A stretch of DNA of 64,000 nucleotides from Buchnera aphidicola str. Ak (Acyrthosiphon kondoi) (GTDB lineage: Bacteria; Pseudomonadota; Gammaproteobacteria; Enterobacterales; Enterobacteriaceae), in contig NC_017256.1 in NCBI RefSeq assembly GCF_000225445.1, positions 496,001-560,000 on the forward strand, given 5' to 3'. Shown here in pieces: positions 29,362-39,991 of this stretch. A model generated the notes under the pieces. That model had not been told where the DNA came from, ran no database searches, and was given only the letters and a program-made list of their open reading frames with translations. How positions within the stretch are numbered: the first letter of the stretch is position 1; each line of letters opens with the position of its first letter. The position numbers and the translations under genes are program-made.

Positions 29362-31230
29362 ATGACAAAATATTTACAAGCGCGATCAACTCGTATTATA
29401 GTTAAATGTATTTTAGGGATAATTATTTTATCTTTAATATTGAGTACCATGACTAGTTATATCAATAAAGATTTTGAAAAATATATAGCAACAGTAAATG
29501 GTGAAAAAATTAGTTTCAATGTTTTTAAAAAAATGTATTTCATCGAAAGAGAGAAACAAAAAAAGATACTGGGAAAAAATTTTTTTGAACTTAGTCATAA
29601 TGAAATATTTATAAAAGAAACTTATAATTACATTTTATCTCAATTAATTAATAACGTTCTTTTGGAACAATACGCAAAAAAAATGCAATTTCAAGTTGAT
29701 GATGATAAAATAAAAGAAATAATATTAAATGCTCCTATATTTCAAAAAAATCAAAAATTTAGTAAAGAACGATATTTTAATTATCTAACTTCTGTAAACT
29801 TAAATAATCATGACTATATAAATATAATTAAGAGAAAAATTAATACTGAAAATTTAATAAATACCATTAATAACAGTAATTTTATTTTAGAAAATGAAGA
29901 AAAAAACATTATCAAACTACTGTCTCAAAAAAGAATAATTAAAAAATCAATAATTAAAATAAGTTCTATGATTGATAAGCAAAATATAACTGATGTGGAA
30001 GCGAAAAATTATTTTCATAAAAATAAAAAAAATTTTTACGATCCAGATAAATTTAAAATTAATTTTGTTCAATTAAAACTAGATAATTTTAAAGCAACTT
30101 GTAATAATAAAGAAATTCAGGAATGGTATTTAAAAAATCTTACACGATACTCAACACAAGAAAAAAGAAAATATAGTATTATTCAAACTAAAAATAAAAA
30201 TGAAGCATTATCAATATTATCCAGACTACAGAATACACCAGAAGATTTCTCAAGAATAGCCAAAGAAAAATCGACAGATCCTATTTCATCAAAAAAAGGT
30301 GGAGATATCGGATGGCTATCAATCGATGTCATACCTAATGAAATTAAATATGCACATTTAAATAAAAAAAACCAAATATCTAATATTATCCCATTTCATG
30401 ATGAATTTTTAATAGTCAAATTAAATGAAATTTTAATTGGAAAACAAAAAAAAATACATGAAGTATTTGATGTTATTAAAAATGAAATACTAGCTAAAAA
30501 ATCATTAGATTTGTATACAAGAATAAAAAATCAAATATCTAATAATATCAAAAAAAATCCAGATAAAGTTGAATTCATTCTTAAAAAAAACAATATATCA
30601 AGTGAAGAAACTGATTGGTTTGATAAAAAATCAATTCCTACAGTCTTAAACATGCCTGTTTTAAAAAAAATTATTTTTAATAAAAAATTATTTCAAAAAG
30701 ATATAAAAGTAAAACCAAAGCTACATTTTGTCATTTTAAAAAACAATCAATCTTTTTTAATCAAACATCAAGATTTTAGAAATAAAACAATGCAAAAATT
30801 TAAAAATGTTAAAAAAAATATTATAAAAAAATTAAAATTTATAAAAGCAGAACAAGAAGCAAAACAAAAATCAGAAAAAATTATTGATCAATTAAAAAAA
30901 GGAAAAAAAGATTTATTTCACAAATTAAATCTTCATTTTTCCAATCCTGAAATTATATCTCGTTACGATCAAAATTCTATTACGCCAATAGTTTTTTCTT
31001 TACCACATCCAGAAAAAAATAAAAAAATATATACTGTATATCAAGACAAAAATAAAAATTTTATAATTATTTCATTTGAAAAAATATATAATACAAATTT
31101 CTCAAAAAAAGAAAAAAATATTATTATTGAATATTTAGAAAAAAATAATACTGAAATAATTTTTAATTCTATTCTCAAAGATCTTCGTGAAAAATCAACT
31201 ATTAAATATGAAAAAATAGAAACAATATAA
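29362..31230 (+). CDS. ppiD: Periplasmic folding chaperone PpiD
   Basis: PpiD is an inner-membrane-anchored periplasmic chaperone associated with the SecYEG exit. The 622 residues equal the E. coli length (623). A single N-terminal transmembrane anchor (IIVKCILGIIILSLILSTM, about 12-30) is followed by the SurA-like N-domain (VNGEKISFNVFKKMYF near 44) and a parvulin-type domain around 265-355 (FSRIAKEKSTDPISSKKGGD, then IGWLSIDVIP). The second half is Lys/Asn-rich and diverged. Parvulin activity is weak even in E. coli PpiD. It follows lon with a 106-base gap. Confidence 0.9.
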   Translation: MTKYLQARSTRIIVKCILGIIILSLILSTMTSYINKDFEKYIATVNGEKISFNVFKKMYFIEREKQKKILGKNFFELSHNEIFIKETYNYILSQLINNVLLEQYAKKMQFQVDDDKIKEIILNAPIFQKNQKFSKERYFNYLTSVNLNNHDYINIIKRKINTENLINTINNSNFILENEEKNIIKLLSQKRIIKKSIIKISSMIDKQNITDVEAKNYFHKNKKNFYDPDKFKINFVQLKLDNFKATCNNKEIQEWYLKNLTRYSTQEKRKYSIIQTKNKNEALSILSRLQNTPEDFSRIAKEKSTDPISSKKGGDIGWLSIDVIPNEIKYAHLNKKNQISNIIPFHDEFLIVKLNEILIGKQKKIHEVFDVIKNEILAKKSLDLYTRIKNQISNNIKKNPDKVEFILKKNNISSEETDWFDKKSIPTVLNMPVLKKIIFNKKLFQKDIKVKPKLHFVILKNNQSFLIKHQDFRNKTMQKFKNVKKNIIKKLKFIKAEQEAKQKSEKIIDQLKKGKKDLFHKLNLHFSNPEIISRYDQNSITPIVFSLPHPEKNKKIYTVYQDKNKNFIIISFEKIYNTNFSKKEKNIIIEYLEKNNTEIIFNSILKDLREKSTIKYEKIETI

Positions 31231-31986
31231 CCCACACCTAAAAAAGTTATTCGATATAAATATATTTTCTATCAATACGAATAACTTTACAAAAAACTAT
31301 AACTTAATTGAAAAAACATTTAAAATTAATTATAATATTTTTCATTTTCTTACTTTTTATAGATAGAAAAAATAATTCAGTTATCATTTTTTCAAGTTTT
31401 TCCTTTCTAAAGAAAAACTATTAAATATTTTAATACAACCTTTTTTAATTAAATACTATTATAAAAGTAATTATCTTTTTTAAAAAAATATTACCATTAA
31501 TATTTAATATAATAATATCATTTATTATTTTAAAAAATTCATCTCTAAAATTTAAATAATCAAAAAAATTATTTTTACTTATATCTAAAACTACTGATTC
31601 TATTTTCTTAATAGAAAGTATATATACAAGATACAGTTAAAAATATAATATTACGAATAATTATAAGATAAGTATCTAATAAAAAAATGCTATAAATTAG
31701 TATATTCTTAATCAAGATGCTTCTAAATACATTTTAAAAATCGTTAATATATCAAACTATATATTTTTTTTTAATAAAAACGAAAGAGATATATTTCAAA
31801 TTTCTATAATTTTTTATAATTTATTGTTTTTTTAATTAGTATTATTCTATAAAATAAAAAATATATAATATTAACTATAAATTAATAAAAAATTAATATT
31901 AAGATTAAAAAGATAAAAATATTTTTTAATTTAAAATATTTCAGTTTTAAAAACACCTTTTTAATATTTAAAAATTAGGATTTTTT
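31231..31986 (-). pseudogene. 756-base eroded gap with a possible decayed coding stretch
   Basis: No intact gene lies between ppiD and mdlA; in E. coli ybaV, fadM, queC, ybaE, cof and decR lie here. The sequence is almost pure A/T with many stops. The best remnant is on the minus strand, 31445 to about 31636, a ~63-codon open stretch containing VVLDISKNN and ILNINGNIFLKKIITF. The latter resembles, with matched spacing, the C-terminal part of the FadM/YbaW thioesterase (TLEPEGQVVADALITF, recalled), followed in another frame by LERKNLKKMI (E. coli LREKLEQMV). The strand is the opposite of what I recall for E. coli, so this is tentative. The rest shows nothing. Confidence 0.25.
31243..31288 (+). 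terminator. Inverted repeat after ppiD
   Basis: AAAGTTATTCG (31243-31253) and CGAATAACTTT (31278-31288) are perfect complements 24 bases apart, with an additional internal GATA/TATC pairing. It could end the ppiD transcript, but the loop is long and no strong T-run follows. Confidence 0.4.
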
Positions 31987-33732
31987 GTGAAATTGTTTAA
32001 TCAGTTAAGATGGTTTTTCGTACGAGAATGGAAAAGATATTTAGGGGCAATTTTATTATTAATAATAATTGCTACTTTACAGTTATTACCACCTAAAATA
32101 GTTGGTATCTTAATAGATTTAATTATAAAAAAAAATATGCATGGCTTGCAAATATTGCCTTGGATTTCGATTATTCTTTTAGTAGCCATAACTGTATATA
32201 TATTACGTTATTTATGGAGAATACTACTATTTGGAGCTTCTTATAAATTAGCTACAGAACTTCGTGTAAAATTTTATTCTTATCTTAGTCAACAAAGTCA
32301 AATATTTTTTTTAAAAAATAGAACTGGAGATTTAATAGCTAGAGCAACTAACGATGTTGATCGTGTAGTTTTTGCTGCAGGAGAAGGTGTTTTAACACTT
32401 GTAGATTCATTAGTTATGGGTTTTTCTGTTTTAATAGTCATGAGCACTCAAATTAGTTTTTTATTAACAATAATTTCTTTAATACCGATGCCAATAATGG
32501 CTATATTAATCAAAAAATATGGAAAAGAACTACATGATACTTTTCGTCATGCTCAGATTGCTTTTTCTTCATTGAATAATCAAACACAAGAAATATTTAC
32601 AAGTATTCGAATGATTCGAGCCTTTGGACTAGAAAAAAATCAATCAAATAAATTTGATACAATTGTAACTAAAACAGGAAAAAAAAACATGGAAGTAGCT
32701 AAAATAGATGCTCGTTTTGATCCAGTAATTTATTTATCAGTAGCTTTTTCTAATTTATTAGCAATAATAGGCGGAGGATGGCTTGTATGGAATAATCAGA
32801 TTACTATAGGACAACTAACCAGTTTTATTATGTATCTTGGACTAATGATTTGGCCAATGTTAGCGCTTGCATGGATGTTTAATATCGTTGAAAGAGGCAG
32901 TGCGGCTTGGGATCGAATATATTCGATTATAAATAAAGAATTATATATTAAAGACGGAAATAAAACTATTCCGCTATCTCCTGGGATATTAAGTATCAAT
33001 ATTAATAAATTCTGTTATCCAAACAATCACATTCCATCTTTAAAAAATATAAATATTATTATCAAACCAGGCAATACTCTAGGTATTTGCGGTCCTACAG
33101 GATCTGGAAAAAGCACTTTATTGAAACTTATCCAAAGACAATTTCATTTTAATAAAGAGGAAATAGTTTATCATTCTTCATCATTATTAGAACTAAAAAT
33201 TGATGATTGGAGAAGTAGAATTGCAGTGATAAATCAAACTTCTTTTTTGTTTTCCGAAAGTATAGCTAATAATATTTCTTTAGGAAAAACTAATGCCTCT
33301 CAAAAAGAAATTGAAGAAGTAGCGAAATTAGCTGACGTGCATGAAGATATTCTCTGTTTACCCAAAAAATATGAAACACAAGTAGGAGAACGTGGTGTCA
33401 TGTTATCTGGTGGTCAAAAACAGCGTATTTGTATAGCTCGTGCATTATTATTAAATTCAGAAATATTAATATTAGACGATGCACTCTCTGCTGTTGATGC
33501 TCAAACTGAAAATAATATCTTAAAAAATATTAATAAATGGAAAAAAAAGGGACACTCATTAATTATTACAGCACACCGTCTATCTTCATTAATTAACTCA
33601 GATGAAATTATAGTAATAAAAAATGGTTTAATTATACAAAGAGGGAATCATTTTAAATTAATTCAAGAAGAAAATTGGTATAAATCGATGTATAATTATC
33701 AAAAATTAACAACAGAACTTGAGGATAACTAA
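31987..33732 (+). CDS. mdlA: ABC exporter subunit MdlA
   Basis: MdlA and MdlB are half-transporters of the multidrug/lipid ABC exporter family, each with six membrane helices and a nucleotide-binding domain. The 581 residues start with GTG ([15 protein letters not shown]), which matches the E. coli start. Walker [10 protein letters not shown] near 366, Q-loop AVINQTSF, signature LSGGQKQR, Walker [13 protein letters not shown] and H-loop ITAHRLSS are all present. The residue after Walker B is Asp instead of Glu, also (as I recall) in E. coli MdlA, suggesting one degenerate ATP site in an MdlA-MdlB heterodimer. Substrate unknown. mdlB follows after 23 bases. Confidence 0.93.
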   Translation: MKLFNQLRWFFVREWKRYLGAILLLIIIATLQLLPPKIVGILIDLIIKKNMHGLQILPWISIILLVAITVYILRYLWRILLFGASYKLATELRVKFYSYLSQQSQIFFLKNRTGDLIARATNDVDRVVFAAGEGVLTLVDSLVMGFSVLIVMSTQISFLLTIISLIPMPIMAILIKKYGKELHDTFRHAQIAFSSLNNQTQEIFTSIRMIRAFGLEKNQSNKFDTIVTKTGKKNMEVAKIDARFDPVIYLSVAFSNLLAIIGGGWLVWNNQITIGQLTSFIMYLGLMIWPMLALAWMFNIVERGSAAWDRIYSIINKELYIKDGNKTIPLSPGILSININKFCYPNNHIPSLKNINIIIKPGNTLGICGPTGSGKSTLLKLIQRQFHFNKEEIVYHSSSLLELKIDDWRSRIAVINQTSFLFSESIANNISLGKTNASQKEIEEVAKLADVHEDILCLPKKYETQVGERGVMLSGGQKQRICIARALLLNSEILILDDALSAVDAQTENNILKNINKWKKKGHSLIITAHRLSSLINSDEIIVIKNGLIIQRGNHFKLIQEENWYKSMYNYQKLTTELEDN

Positions 33733-33755
33733 AAAACAGGTGAAAAATTTATAAT

Positions 33756-35498
33756 ATGGATCATTTAATTCAGTTTTGGCCGATTTTAAAACGTTTACTA
33801 ATTTACTTAAAACCTTATCAAAAAAAACTAATTTTAGCATTTGTTTTACTCTTAAGTGGATCAATATCAGAAGTTTTAGGTCCGATTTTAATAAGTTATT
33901 TTATTAATAATATTTTATCTAAACATAAATTAGACTTAATAATAATATTAACAATAATCATATTATTTATAATGTTACAAATATTATCAGTTTTTATGAA
34001 TTATTTTCAAAGTATTTTATTTAATCAAATAGCAGTAAAAAGTATTAATAAATTGCGTCAAGATGTTATGTATGCCGCATTACGACAACCTATTAGCGAA
34101 TTTGATTCTCAACCTATTGGGCAAATGATTTCAAAAGTAACTAACGACACTGAAGCAGTTAAAGAACTATATGATACAGTTGCACCTACATTATTTCGCA
34201 GTACAATATTAATTTTCATTATATTATGCGCAATGTTTGCTCTTGAATGGCATATGGCAATGATAGCTTTATTTATTTTGCCATTAGTAATTACGATCAT
34301 GTTAGTTTATCAAAATTATAGTACTCCACTTTTAAGAAAAGTAAGATATCACTTAGCTGATATTAACAATAAATTTAATGAAACTATTAATGGAATGAAT
34401 GTAATTCAACAATTTCGTCAACAACGTAGATTTGAAGAGAAAATAAAAAAAAGCAGTCATTTGCATTATATTTCACGAATGAAAATATTAAGATTAGATG
34501 GTTTTTTATTAAGACCATTACTTAGTTTATTATCTGCTATAATATTATGTAATTTTATATTTTTATTTAGTTTTTTTCCTATTGGAGCATTTGAAGTAGG
34601 TGTTTTATATGCATTTATCACTTATCTTGGACGACTTAATGAGCCTTTAATTGCTATTACTATTCAGCAATCAGTATTACAACAATCTATTGTTGCGGGA
34701 GAAAGAATATTTTCACTTATAGATTCACCAAAACAAAAATATGGAAAAAACAAAGATGTATTAAAAAGTGGGAAAATAAATATAAAAAATGTTAATTTCC
34801 ACTATCCAAACTCTAAAAAAAATATATTAGAAAACATCAATATTAATATTCCGTCTAAAAGTTTTGTAGCATTCGTAGGACATACTGGTAGTGGAAAAAG
34901 TACCTTAGCGAATTTGCTAATGGGGTACTATCCAGTAAAAAACGGAAGAATATATTTAGATAATAAATCTATTGATTCAATAAGTCATGGTACATTAAGA
35001 AAAAATATATTAATGGTACAACAAGATCCAATAATTCTCTCAGATACTGTATTATATAATATAACCTTAGGAAGAAAAATATCTACAGAAAAAGTGTGGA
35101 GCATATTAGATACAGTTCATCTTTCATCTTTAGTAAAATCTATGCCAAACGGCATTTCTTCTGTATTAGGAGAAGAAGGTAATAATTTATCTGTTGGTCA
35201 AAAACAACTACTAGCTATTGCCAGAATATTAGTTGCATATCCTAAAGTACTTATACTAGATGAAGCGACTGCTAATATTGATTCTGGTACAGAACAACTA
35301 ATTCAAAAAACATTATTATCAATTAGAAAAAATTGCACGTTAGTAGTTATTGCTCATAGACTTTCGACTATTATTGAAGCAGATTTAATCGTGGTATTAA
35401 AAAAAGGAAAAGTAATTGAATTTGGTACTCATCAACAATTATTAAAGAAAAAAAATTGTTATTGGAAAATGTACAAATTTCAACTATCTAAATTTTAA
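33756..35498 (+). CDS. mdlB: ABC exporter subunit MdlB
   Basis: MdlB is the partner half of the MdlAB exporter. The 580 residues (593 in E. coli) comprise a six-helix membrane domain and an ATPase domain with Walker A GHTGSGKST near 376, Q-loop LMVQQDPI, signature LSVGQKQLLAIARIL, Walker B VLILDEATANID with the catalytic Glu, and H-loop VIAHRLST. It therefore supplies the hydrolysis-competent consensus residue missing in MdlA. Its stop codon is immediately followed by the end of the 4.5S RNA gene on the other strand. Confidence 0.93.
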   Translation: MDHLIQFWPILKRLLIYLKPYQKKLILAFVLLLSGSISEVLGPILISYFINNILSKHKLDLIIILTIIILFIMLQILSVFMNYFQSILFNQIAVKSINKLRQDVMYAALRQPISEFDSQPIGQMISKVTNDTEAVKELYDTVAPTLFRSTILIFIILCAMFALEWHMAMIALFILPLVITIMLVYQNYSTPLLRKVRYHLADINNKFNETINGMNVIQQFRQQRRFEEKIKKSSHLHYISRMKILRLDGFLLRPLLSLLSAIILCNFIFLFSFFPIGAFEVGVLYAFITYLGRLNEPLIAITIQQSVLQQSIVAGERIFSLIDSPKQKYGKNKDVLKSGKINIKNVNFHYPNSKKNILENININIPSKSFVAFVGHTGSGKSTLANLLMGYYPVKNGRIYLDNKSIDSISHGTLRKNILMVQQDPIILSDTVLYNITLGRKISTEKVWSILDTVHLSSLVKSMPNGISSVLGEEGNNLSVGQKQLLAIARILVAYPKVLILDEATANIDSGTEQLIQKTLLSIRKNCTLVVIAHRLSTIIEADLIVVLKKGKVIEFGTHQQLLKKKNCYWKMYKFQLSKF

Positions 35499-35606
35499 GA
35501 GTTTCTGTTAGCTTTATCATAACACCTGTATTAACTGATGTGGCTGCTTCCTTCCGAACCTGACCAAGTGTTCAACTTTACAGTGTTTGGAGCTAACAGA
35601 AAACTC
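35499..35606 (-). ncRNA. ffs: 4.5S RNA of the signal recognition particle
   Basis: The minus strand contains the universally conserved SRP domain IV core GGTCAGGTTCGGAAGGAAGC with its GGAA tetraloop and asymmetric bulge. Flanking arms GAGTTTTCTGTTAGCT and AGCTAACAGAAACTC close a long hairpin with one bulged base, giving about 108 nt (114 in E. coli). It binds Ffh to target membrane proteins such as the Cyo subunits and SecY clients. The exact 5' and 3' ends are estimated from the closing stem. The 3' end abuts the mdlB stop codon, so any terminator must lie inside mdlB. Confidence 0.93.
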
Positions 35607-35796
35607 TACTTATATTTTTTATAACAGAAAAAATTAGAATTTCTATTGTATAGGTCAAATTTAAAATTTACAACTAATATTTACGGTTAAATTATATATT
35701 CTAAAAAATATTTATTAAATAAAACAAGAGTACTTTCATAATATAATAAATATTGATAGCATAATAATATTTTAATAAAATCATTATAAGATTTAT

Positions 35797-36909
35797 ATGA
35801 ACTATGAAATATTAGCACGAAAATGGCGTCCACAATCTTTTCAAGATATAATTGGTCAAAAACATATTGTAACTGCTATATCCAATGGATTATCTCTTGG
35901 TCGTATTCATCATGCATGGTTATTATCTGGTACTAGAGGAATAGGAAAAACTACCATTGCGCGGTTACTTGCTAAAAGTTTAAATTGTCAAAATGGCATT
36001 ACATCAAGCCCTTGTAGAAAATGTATTATTTGCAAAGAAATAGAAAAAGGATTATGTTTAGATGTATTAGAAATAGATGGCGCTTCTCGTACTAAAGTAG
36101 AAGATATACGAGAAATGTTAGATAATATTTATTATGCTCCAACAAAAAGCCGTTTTAAAGTGTATTTAATTGATGAAGTTCATATGCTTTCTCGTCATAG
36201 TTTTAATGCACTTCTTAAAACGCTTGAAGAACCTCCTAAACATGTTAAATTTATTTTAGCAACCACAAATATAGAAAAAATTCCCAAAACTATTATTTCT
36301 CGTTGTTTGTATTTTAAGTTGCAGATAATATCTGAAGAAAAAATTTTTAATTTTTTAAAAAAAATTTTAATTAAAGAATCTATTAATACTGACGAATATT
36401 CTTTAAAAAAAATCTCTTATCATGCTAAAGGGAGTATACGAGATGCACTTAACTTACTAGAACATGCTATAAATCTCGGAAATGGTCATGTTTATATAAA
36501 AAACATAAATGAAATGTTAGGAATTCCACCTGAAAAATATTCTTTTTTATTGACTGATGCTGTTTTAAAAAAAGATTCAAAAAAAACAATGCTATTGTTA
36601 AATAAAATAAGTGCTATAGGAGTAGAATGGGAGGAAGTTTTAATAGAAATGTTACATTTTTTATATCATATTTCTATATCACAAAATTTTCCATTAGTAT
36701 GGGAGAAATTTTTTTCTGGAAAATATCAGAATCAGATAAAAAAAACAGCTCAAGATATCAACAAAAAAGATATTCAGTTATGTTATCAAGTGCTATTAAA
36801 TGGAAGAAAAGAACTTAAGTTTGCTCCAAGTCAAAAAATAGGAGTAGAAATGTCTTTATTACGTGCAATTACTAAAATAAAAAAAAATAAAAATATTTTA
36901 TTAAGATAA
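35797..36909 (+). CDS. dnaX: DNA polymerase III gamma-type clamp-loader subunit, tau tail missing
   Basis: DnaX is the AAA+ ATPase motor of the clamp loader. The 370 residues cover domains I-III: Walker A GTRGIGKTT at 45-53, zinc Cys64, Cys73, Cys76 and Cys79, Walker B LIDEVHML near 124-131, the SRC motif SRCLYFKLQ, and the collar helix ending MSLLRAI. E. coli tau is 643 residues and gamma about 431. The protein stops shortly after MSLLRA, so the linker and the DnaB- and alpha-binding domains IV-V are not encoded in frame. Remnants of them lie downstream. Only a gamma-like product is possible, meaning polymerase cores cannot be tethered through tau. Confidence 0.93.
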   Translation: MNYEILARKWRPQSFQDIIGQKHIVTAISNGLSLGRIHHAWLLSGTRGIGKTTIARLLAKSLNCQNGITSSPCRKCIICKEIEKGLCLDVLEIDGASRTKVEDIREMLDNIYYAPTKSRFKVYLIDEVHMLSRHSFNALLKTLEEPPKHVKFILATTNIEKIPKTIISRCLYFKLQIISEEKIFNFLKKILIKESINTDEYSLKKISYHAKGSIRDALNLLEHAINLGNGHVYIKNINEMLGIPPEKYSFLLTDAVLKKDSKKTMLLLNKISAIGVEWEEVLIEMLHFLYHISISQNFPLVWEKFFSGKYQNQIKKTAQDINKKDIQLCYQVLLNGRKELKFAPSQKIGVEMSLLRAITKIKKNKNILLR

Positions 36910-37540
36910 TTTGAGTATTGAAAAAAATGAATGAAACAATAAACTCGGTATTAAAAAATAGAAAAGAATTGCTTGAAAATAAAAAAAAAATAACAGCTCT
37001 AAAAAATAGCAAAAAAAAAGAAACTTATATGAAAAAAATAAAATCAATATCTAAAAAAAATTATTTTTAGTTAAACATTGAAAAAAATAAAAAATCATTA
37101 ATTATATTAAAAAAAAAATTAAAAACCAGATTCTTGATATACAGAAACATACAGCTTAAACAATTTAACAATCAATGCCAAACAATTAGTAATGCATACC
37201 TTACATGAAAATTTCTTAAAATTTTAGTATGTGCATTTAAATAATAAAAAAAATCTAATACAGTTGAATATATAAATAATTTTAAAAGAGAACTTCATAA
37301 AATAACTAAAAAAAATTCAACTAATCATAAGAAAAAAGAAAATATATACATTAAATCCTTATAAATAGTTTTGCAAAATATATTAAAAAAAGAATATTAA
37401 AAAAAGTATTTATTATTAAAAAAGTATCTTAATATTAAAACATTAAAAAAATTCTTTAACATAGAGTTTCATAAGAAAATATTATTCTAATTTAAATCGA
37501 CTAAAAGAGAAAAAATATCATTTTTATATCATAAAAAGAG
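36910..37540 (+). pseudogene. Decayed 3' part of dnaX (tau domains IV-V)
   Basis: The ~640 bases between dnaX and ybaB hold relics of the tau tail. At 36927-37070 a 47-codon stretch begins MNETINSVLKNRKELLENK; ETINSVLKNRKEL matches the E. coli linker ETTSQVLAARQQL (recalled) and is followed by an A9G run (37011-37020) where E. coli has its gamma/tau slippery site. Further on, ISNAYLT and ILVCAFK resemble the domain V segment NAW...AVCLHL, interrupted by stops. The remnant is in another frame than dnaX with a stop (TGA, 36912) between, so simple slippage cannot join them. Confidence 0.55.
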
Positions 37541-37552
37541 AGATCAAAATAT

Positions 37553-37882
37553 ATGTTTACTAAAGGTGGTTTAGGTAATTTAATGAAACAAGCGCAACAA
37601 ATGCAAGAAAAAATGGCAAAAATACAAGAAGAAATAGCTCAAATGGAAGTTACAGGAGAAGCAGGAGCTGGATTAGTTAAAGTAACTATTAATGGAGCAC
37701 ATAATTGTAGACGTGTCGAAGTAGATCCTAGTTTGCTTCAGGATGATAAAGATATGCTAGAAGATTTAGCCGCAGCTGCATTTAATGATGCAACCAGAAG
37801 AATATCTGAAGTACAAAAAAAGAAAATGTCTGCTATATCTACAGGTATGCAGCTTCCAAATGGATTTAATATACCAGTTTAA
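37553..37882 (+). CDS. ybaB: YbaB/EbfC nucleoid-associated protein
   Basis: YbaB/EbfC is a small dimeric DNA-binding, nucleoid-associated protein. The 109 residues equal the E. coli length. [21 protein letters not shown] is the N-terminal helix, [20 protein letters not shown] the central sheet, and [11 protein letters not shown] the C-terminus, all highly conserved and less AT-biased than neighbours. It has a GAGAG ribosome site. In E. coli recR follows; here only 160 AT-rich bases separate ybaB from htpG and recR is absent. Confidence 0.93.
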   Translation: MFTKGGLGNLMKQAQQMQEKMAKIQEEIAQMEVTGEAGAGLVKVTINGAHNCRRVEVDPSLLQDDKDMLEDLAAAAFNDATRRISEVQKKKMSAISTGMQLPNGFNIPV

Positions 37883-38044
37883 ATTATATAAAAAAATAAT
37901 ATAAAGTAAAAAAATATTATTAATAAAATAATTATAAATTAATTTAAAATTATTAATTTTGTTATAAAAGAAATACTTGTAGAACTATACTTTTTATATT
38001 TTAAAAAAAATCACTTTTATGTAAATTTAAAAAGAGATGTCTGT

Positions 38045-39922
38045 ATGAAAACACAAAAAAAAGAAGTCTATAATTTTCAATCAGAAGTAAAACAATTATT
38101 ACATTTAATGATTCATTCACTATATTCTAATAAAGAAATTTTTTTAAGAGAATTAATATCTAATGCATCAGATGCAATAGATAAACTACGATTTGAATCG
38201 ATATCATCACCAGAATTATATGAGAATGATAGTAATATAAAAATTCAAATATCTGTTAATAAAGCACAACGAACATTAACTATTAGTGATAATGGTATTG
38301 GAATGACTAAACAAGATGCCATTGAAAATCTCGGTACGATTGCTAAATCCGGGACAAAATCATTTCTCAAATCTCTAGAAAAAAAAGAAAATAATAAAAA
38401 AAATGAATTAATTGGAGAATTTGGAGTTGGTTTTTATTCGTCCTTTATTGTATCAGAAAAGGTATCAGTTAGAACTAGATTTGCTGGTTTACAATCTGAT
38501 AAAGGAATATTATGGGAATCTTCAGGAGAAGGAGAATATAATGTTACAAATATTATAAAAAAAACTAAAGGAACGGAAATTACTTTATTTTTAAAAAAAG
38601 AAGAAGAAGAATTTTTAGAAATATGGCGTATTAAAAGTATAATTAGCAAATATTCTGATCATATCACTGTTCCAATACATATACAAAATTATGATGAAAA
38701 AAATAAAACGTATTTTTGGGAACAAATTAATAAAGCTAAAGCGTTATGGACATTAAATAAATCTTCTATTACTGATAACGATTATAAAGAGTTTTATAAA
38801 CATCTTACTAATGATCAAAATAACCCGCTTACATGGAGTCATAATCATGTGGAAGGAAATCAAGAATATATTAGTTTATTATATATTCCTGAAAAAGCGG
38901 CTTGGGATATATGGAATAGAGATAATAAACATGGTTTAAAGTTATATGTAAAACGCGTCTATATTATGGATGACTCTCAATCTTTTCTTCCTAATTACCT
39001 ACGTTTTATAAGAGGTTTAGTAGATTCTAGCGATTTACCCTTAAATATTTCTCGTGAAATATTACAAGATAATTCTATAACAGAAAAATTAAGAAAAGCA
39101 CTAATAAAAAGATCGTTAAATATGCTAGATAAACTAGCACGAGATAACAATGAAAAATATCAAATTTTTTGGAATCAATTTGGTCTTGTGTTAAAAGAAG
39201 GTCCAGCAGAAGATCATGAAAATTTAGAAAAAATTGCTAATCTATTACGTTTTGCATCCATAAAAAATAATAATTCAGAGCAAAAAATATCGTTAAAAGA
39301 ATATATATCTAATATGAATGAAAAACAAGAAAAAATATATTATATTACTGCAGATAGTTATTCAGCTGCAAAAAATAGTCCTCATTTAGAACTGTTTAAA
39401 AAAAATAATATTGATGTTTTATTATTATCAGATCGAATTGATGAATGGATGATGAATTATCTTTCTGAATTCGAAGGTAAAAAATTTCAATCTATTAGCA
39501 AAGAAGATTTATCATTAAGTAAACTAACAAAAGAAAAAAAAATAAAAAATAATGAAGTTTCAACAGAAATGATTGAGTTTTTAAAAAAAGTAAAAAAAAT
39601 ACTTGGAAATAAAGTAAAAGATGTAAGACTAACTTATAGATTAACAGAAACTCCTTGTGTTTTGCTTAGTGATTCTACTGAAATGACCACACAGATGGCT
39701 AAACTTTTTTCTGCAGCAGGACAATCTGTTCCAGAATTAAAATATATTTTTGAAATAAATCCAGAACATCTTTTAATAAAAAAAATATGTTTAATTGACA
39801 ATGAAGATGATCTTAATCAATGGATTAAATTATTACTAGATCAAGCTTTATTGGCTGAAAAAGGTAATCTAGAAAATCCACATAAATTCATTTCTAGAAT
39901 AAATAAATTACTCCTCAAATAA
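38045..39922 (+). CDS. htpG: Hsp90-family chaperone HtpG
   Basis: HtpG is the bacterial Hsp90, an ATP-dependent dimeric chaperone. The 625 residues match E. coli (624). The GHKL ATP site shows [14 protein letters not shown] near 39, DNGIGMT near 86 and [11 protein letters not shown] near 127. The middle domain has [11 protein letters not shown] and the C-terminal dimerisation domain ends KLLLK. A GAGATG ribosome site precedes the ATG. I see no clear sigma-32 promoter in the 160 bases upstream, only a weak CTTGTAG. A hairpin follows the gene. Confidence 0.96.
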   Translation: MKTQKKEVYNFQSEVKQLLHLMIHSLYSNKEIFLRELISNASDAIDKLRFESISSPELYENDSNIKIQISVNKAQRTLTISDNGIGMTKQDAIENLGTIAKSGTKSFLKSLEKKENNKKNELIGEFGVGFYSSFIVSEKVSVRTRFAGLQSDKGILWESSGEGEYNVTNIIKKTKGTEITLFLKKEEEEFLEIWRIKSIISKYSDHITVPIHIQNYDEKNKTYFWEQINKAKALWTLNKSSITDNDYKEFYKHLTNDQNNPLTWSHNHVEGNQEYISLLYIPEKAAWDIWNRDNKHGLKLYVKRVYIMDDSQSFLPNYLRFIRGLVDSSDLPLNISREILQDNSITEKLRKALIKRSLNMLDKLARDNNEKYQIFWNQFGLVLKEGPAEDHENLEKIANLLRFASIKNNNSEQKISLKEYISNMNEKQEKIYYITADSYSAAKNSPHLELFKKNNIDVLLLSDRIDEWMMNYLSEFEGKKFQSISKEDLSLSKLTKEKKIKNNEVSTEMIEFLKKVKKILGNKVKDVRLTYRLTETPCVLLSDSTEMTTQMAKLFSAAGQSVPELKYIFEINPEHLLIKKICLIDNEDDLNQWIKLLLDQALLAEKGNLENPHKFISRINKLLLK

Positions 39923-39929
39923 AAAAATA

Positions 39930-39956
39930 TGATTACTACTATCATATAGTAGTAAT
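39930..39956 (+). terminator. Hairpin after htpG
   Basis: GATTACTACTA (39930-39940), loop TCATA, TAGTAGTAATC (39946-39956) form an 11-bp perfect stem directly after htpG and are followed by a TTACTATTA tract. Likely a terminator; the T-run is imperfect. Confidence 0.55.
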
Positions 39957-39991
39957 CTTACTATTAACTGATATATCAATAAGAAATAATT

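Noticed and set aside
36907..37070. Programmed frameshift joining dnaX to its downstream remnant
   Set aside because: The remnant frame has its own stop at 36912 just after the dnaX stop at 36907, and no slippery run lies where it would be needed.
37883..38044. Possible recR remnant between ybaB and htpG
   Set aside because: Only about 160 A/T-rich bases with no recognisable RecR motif; treated as clean loss.
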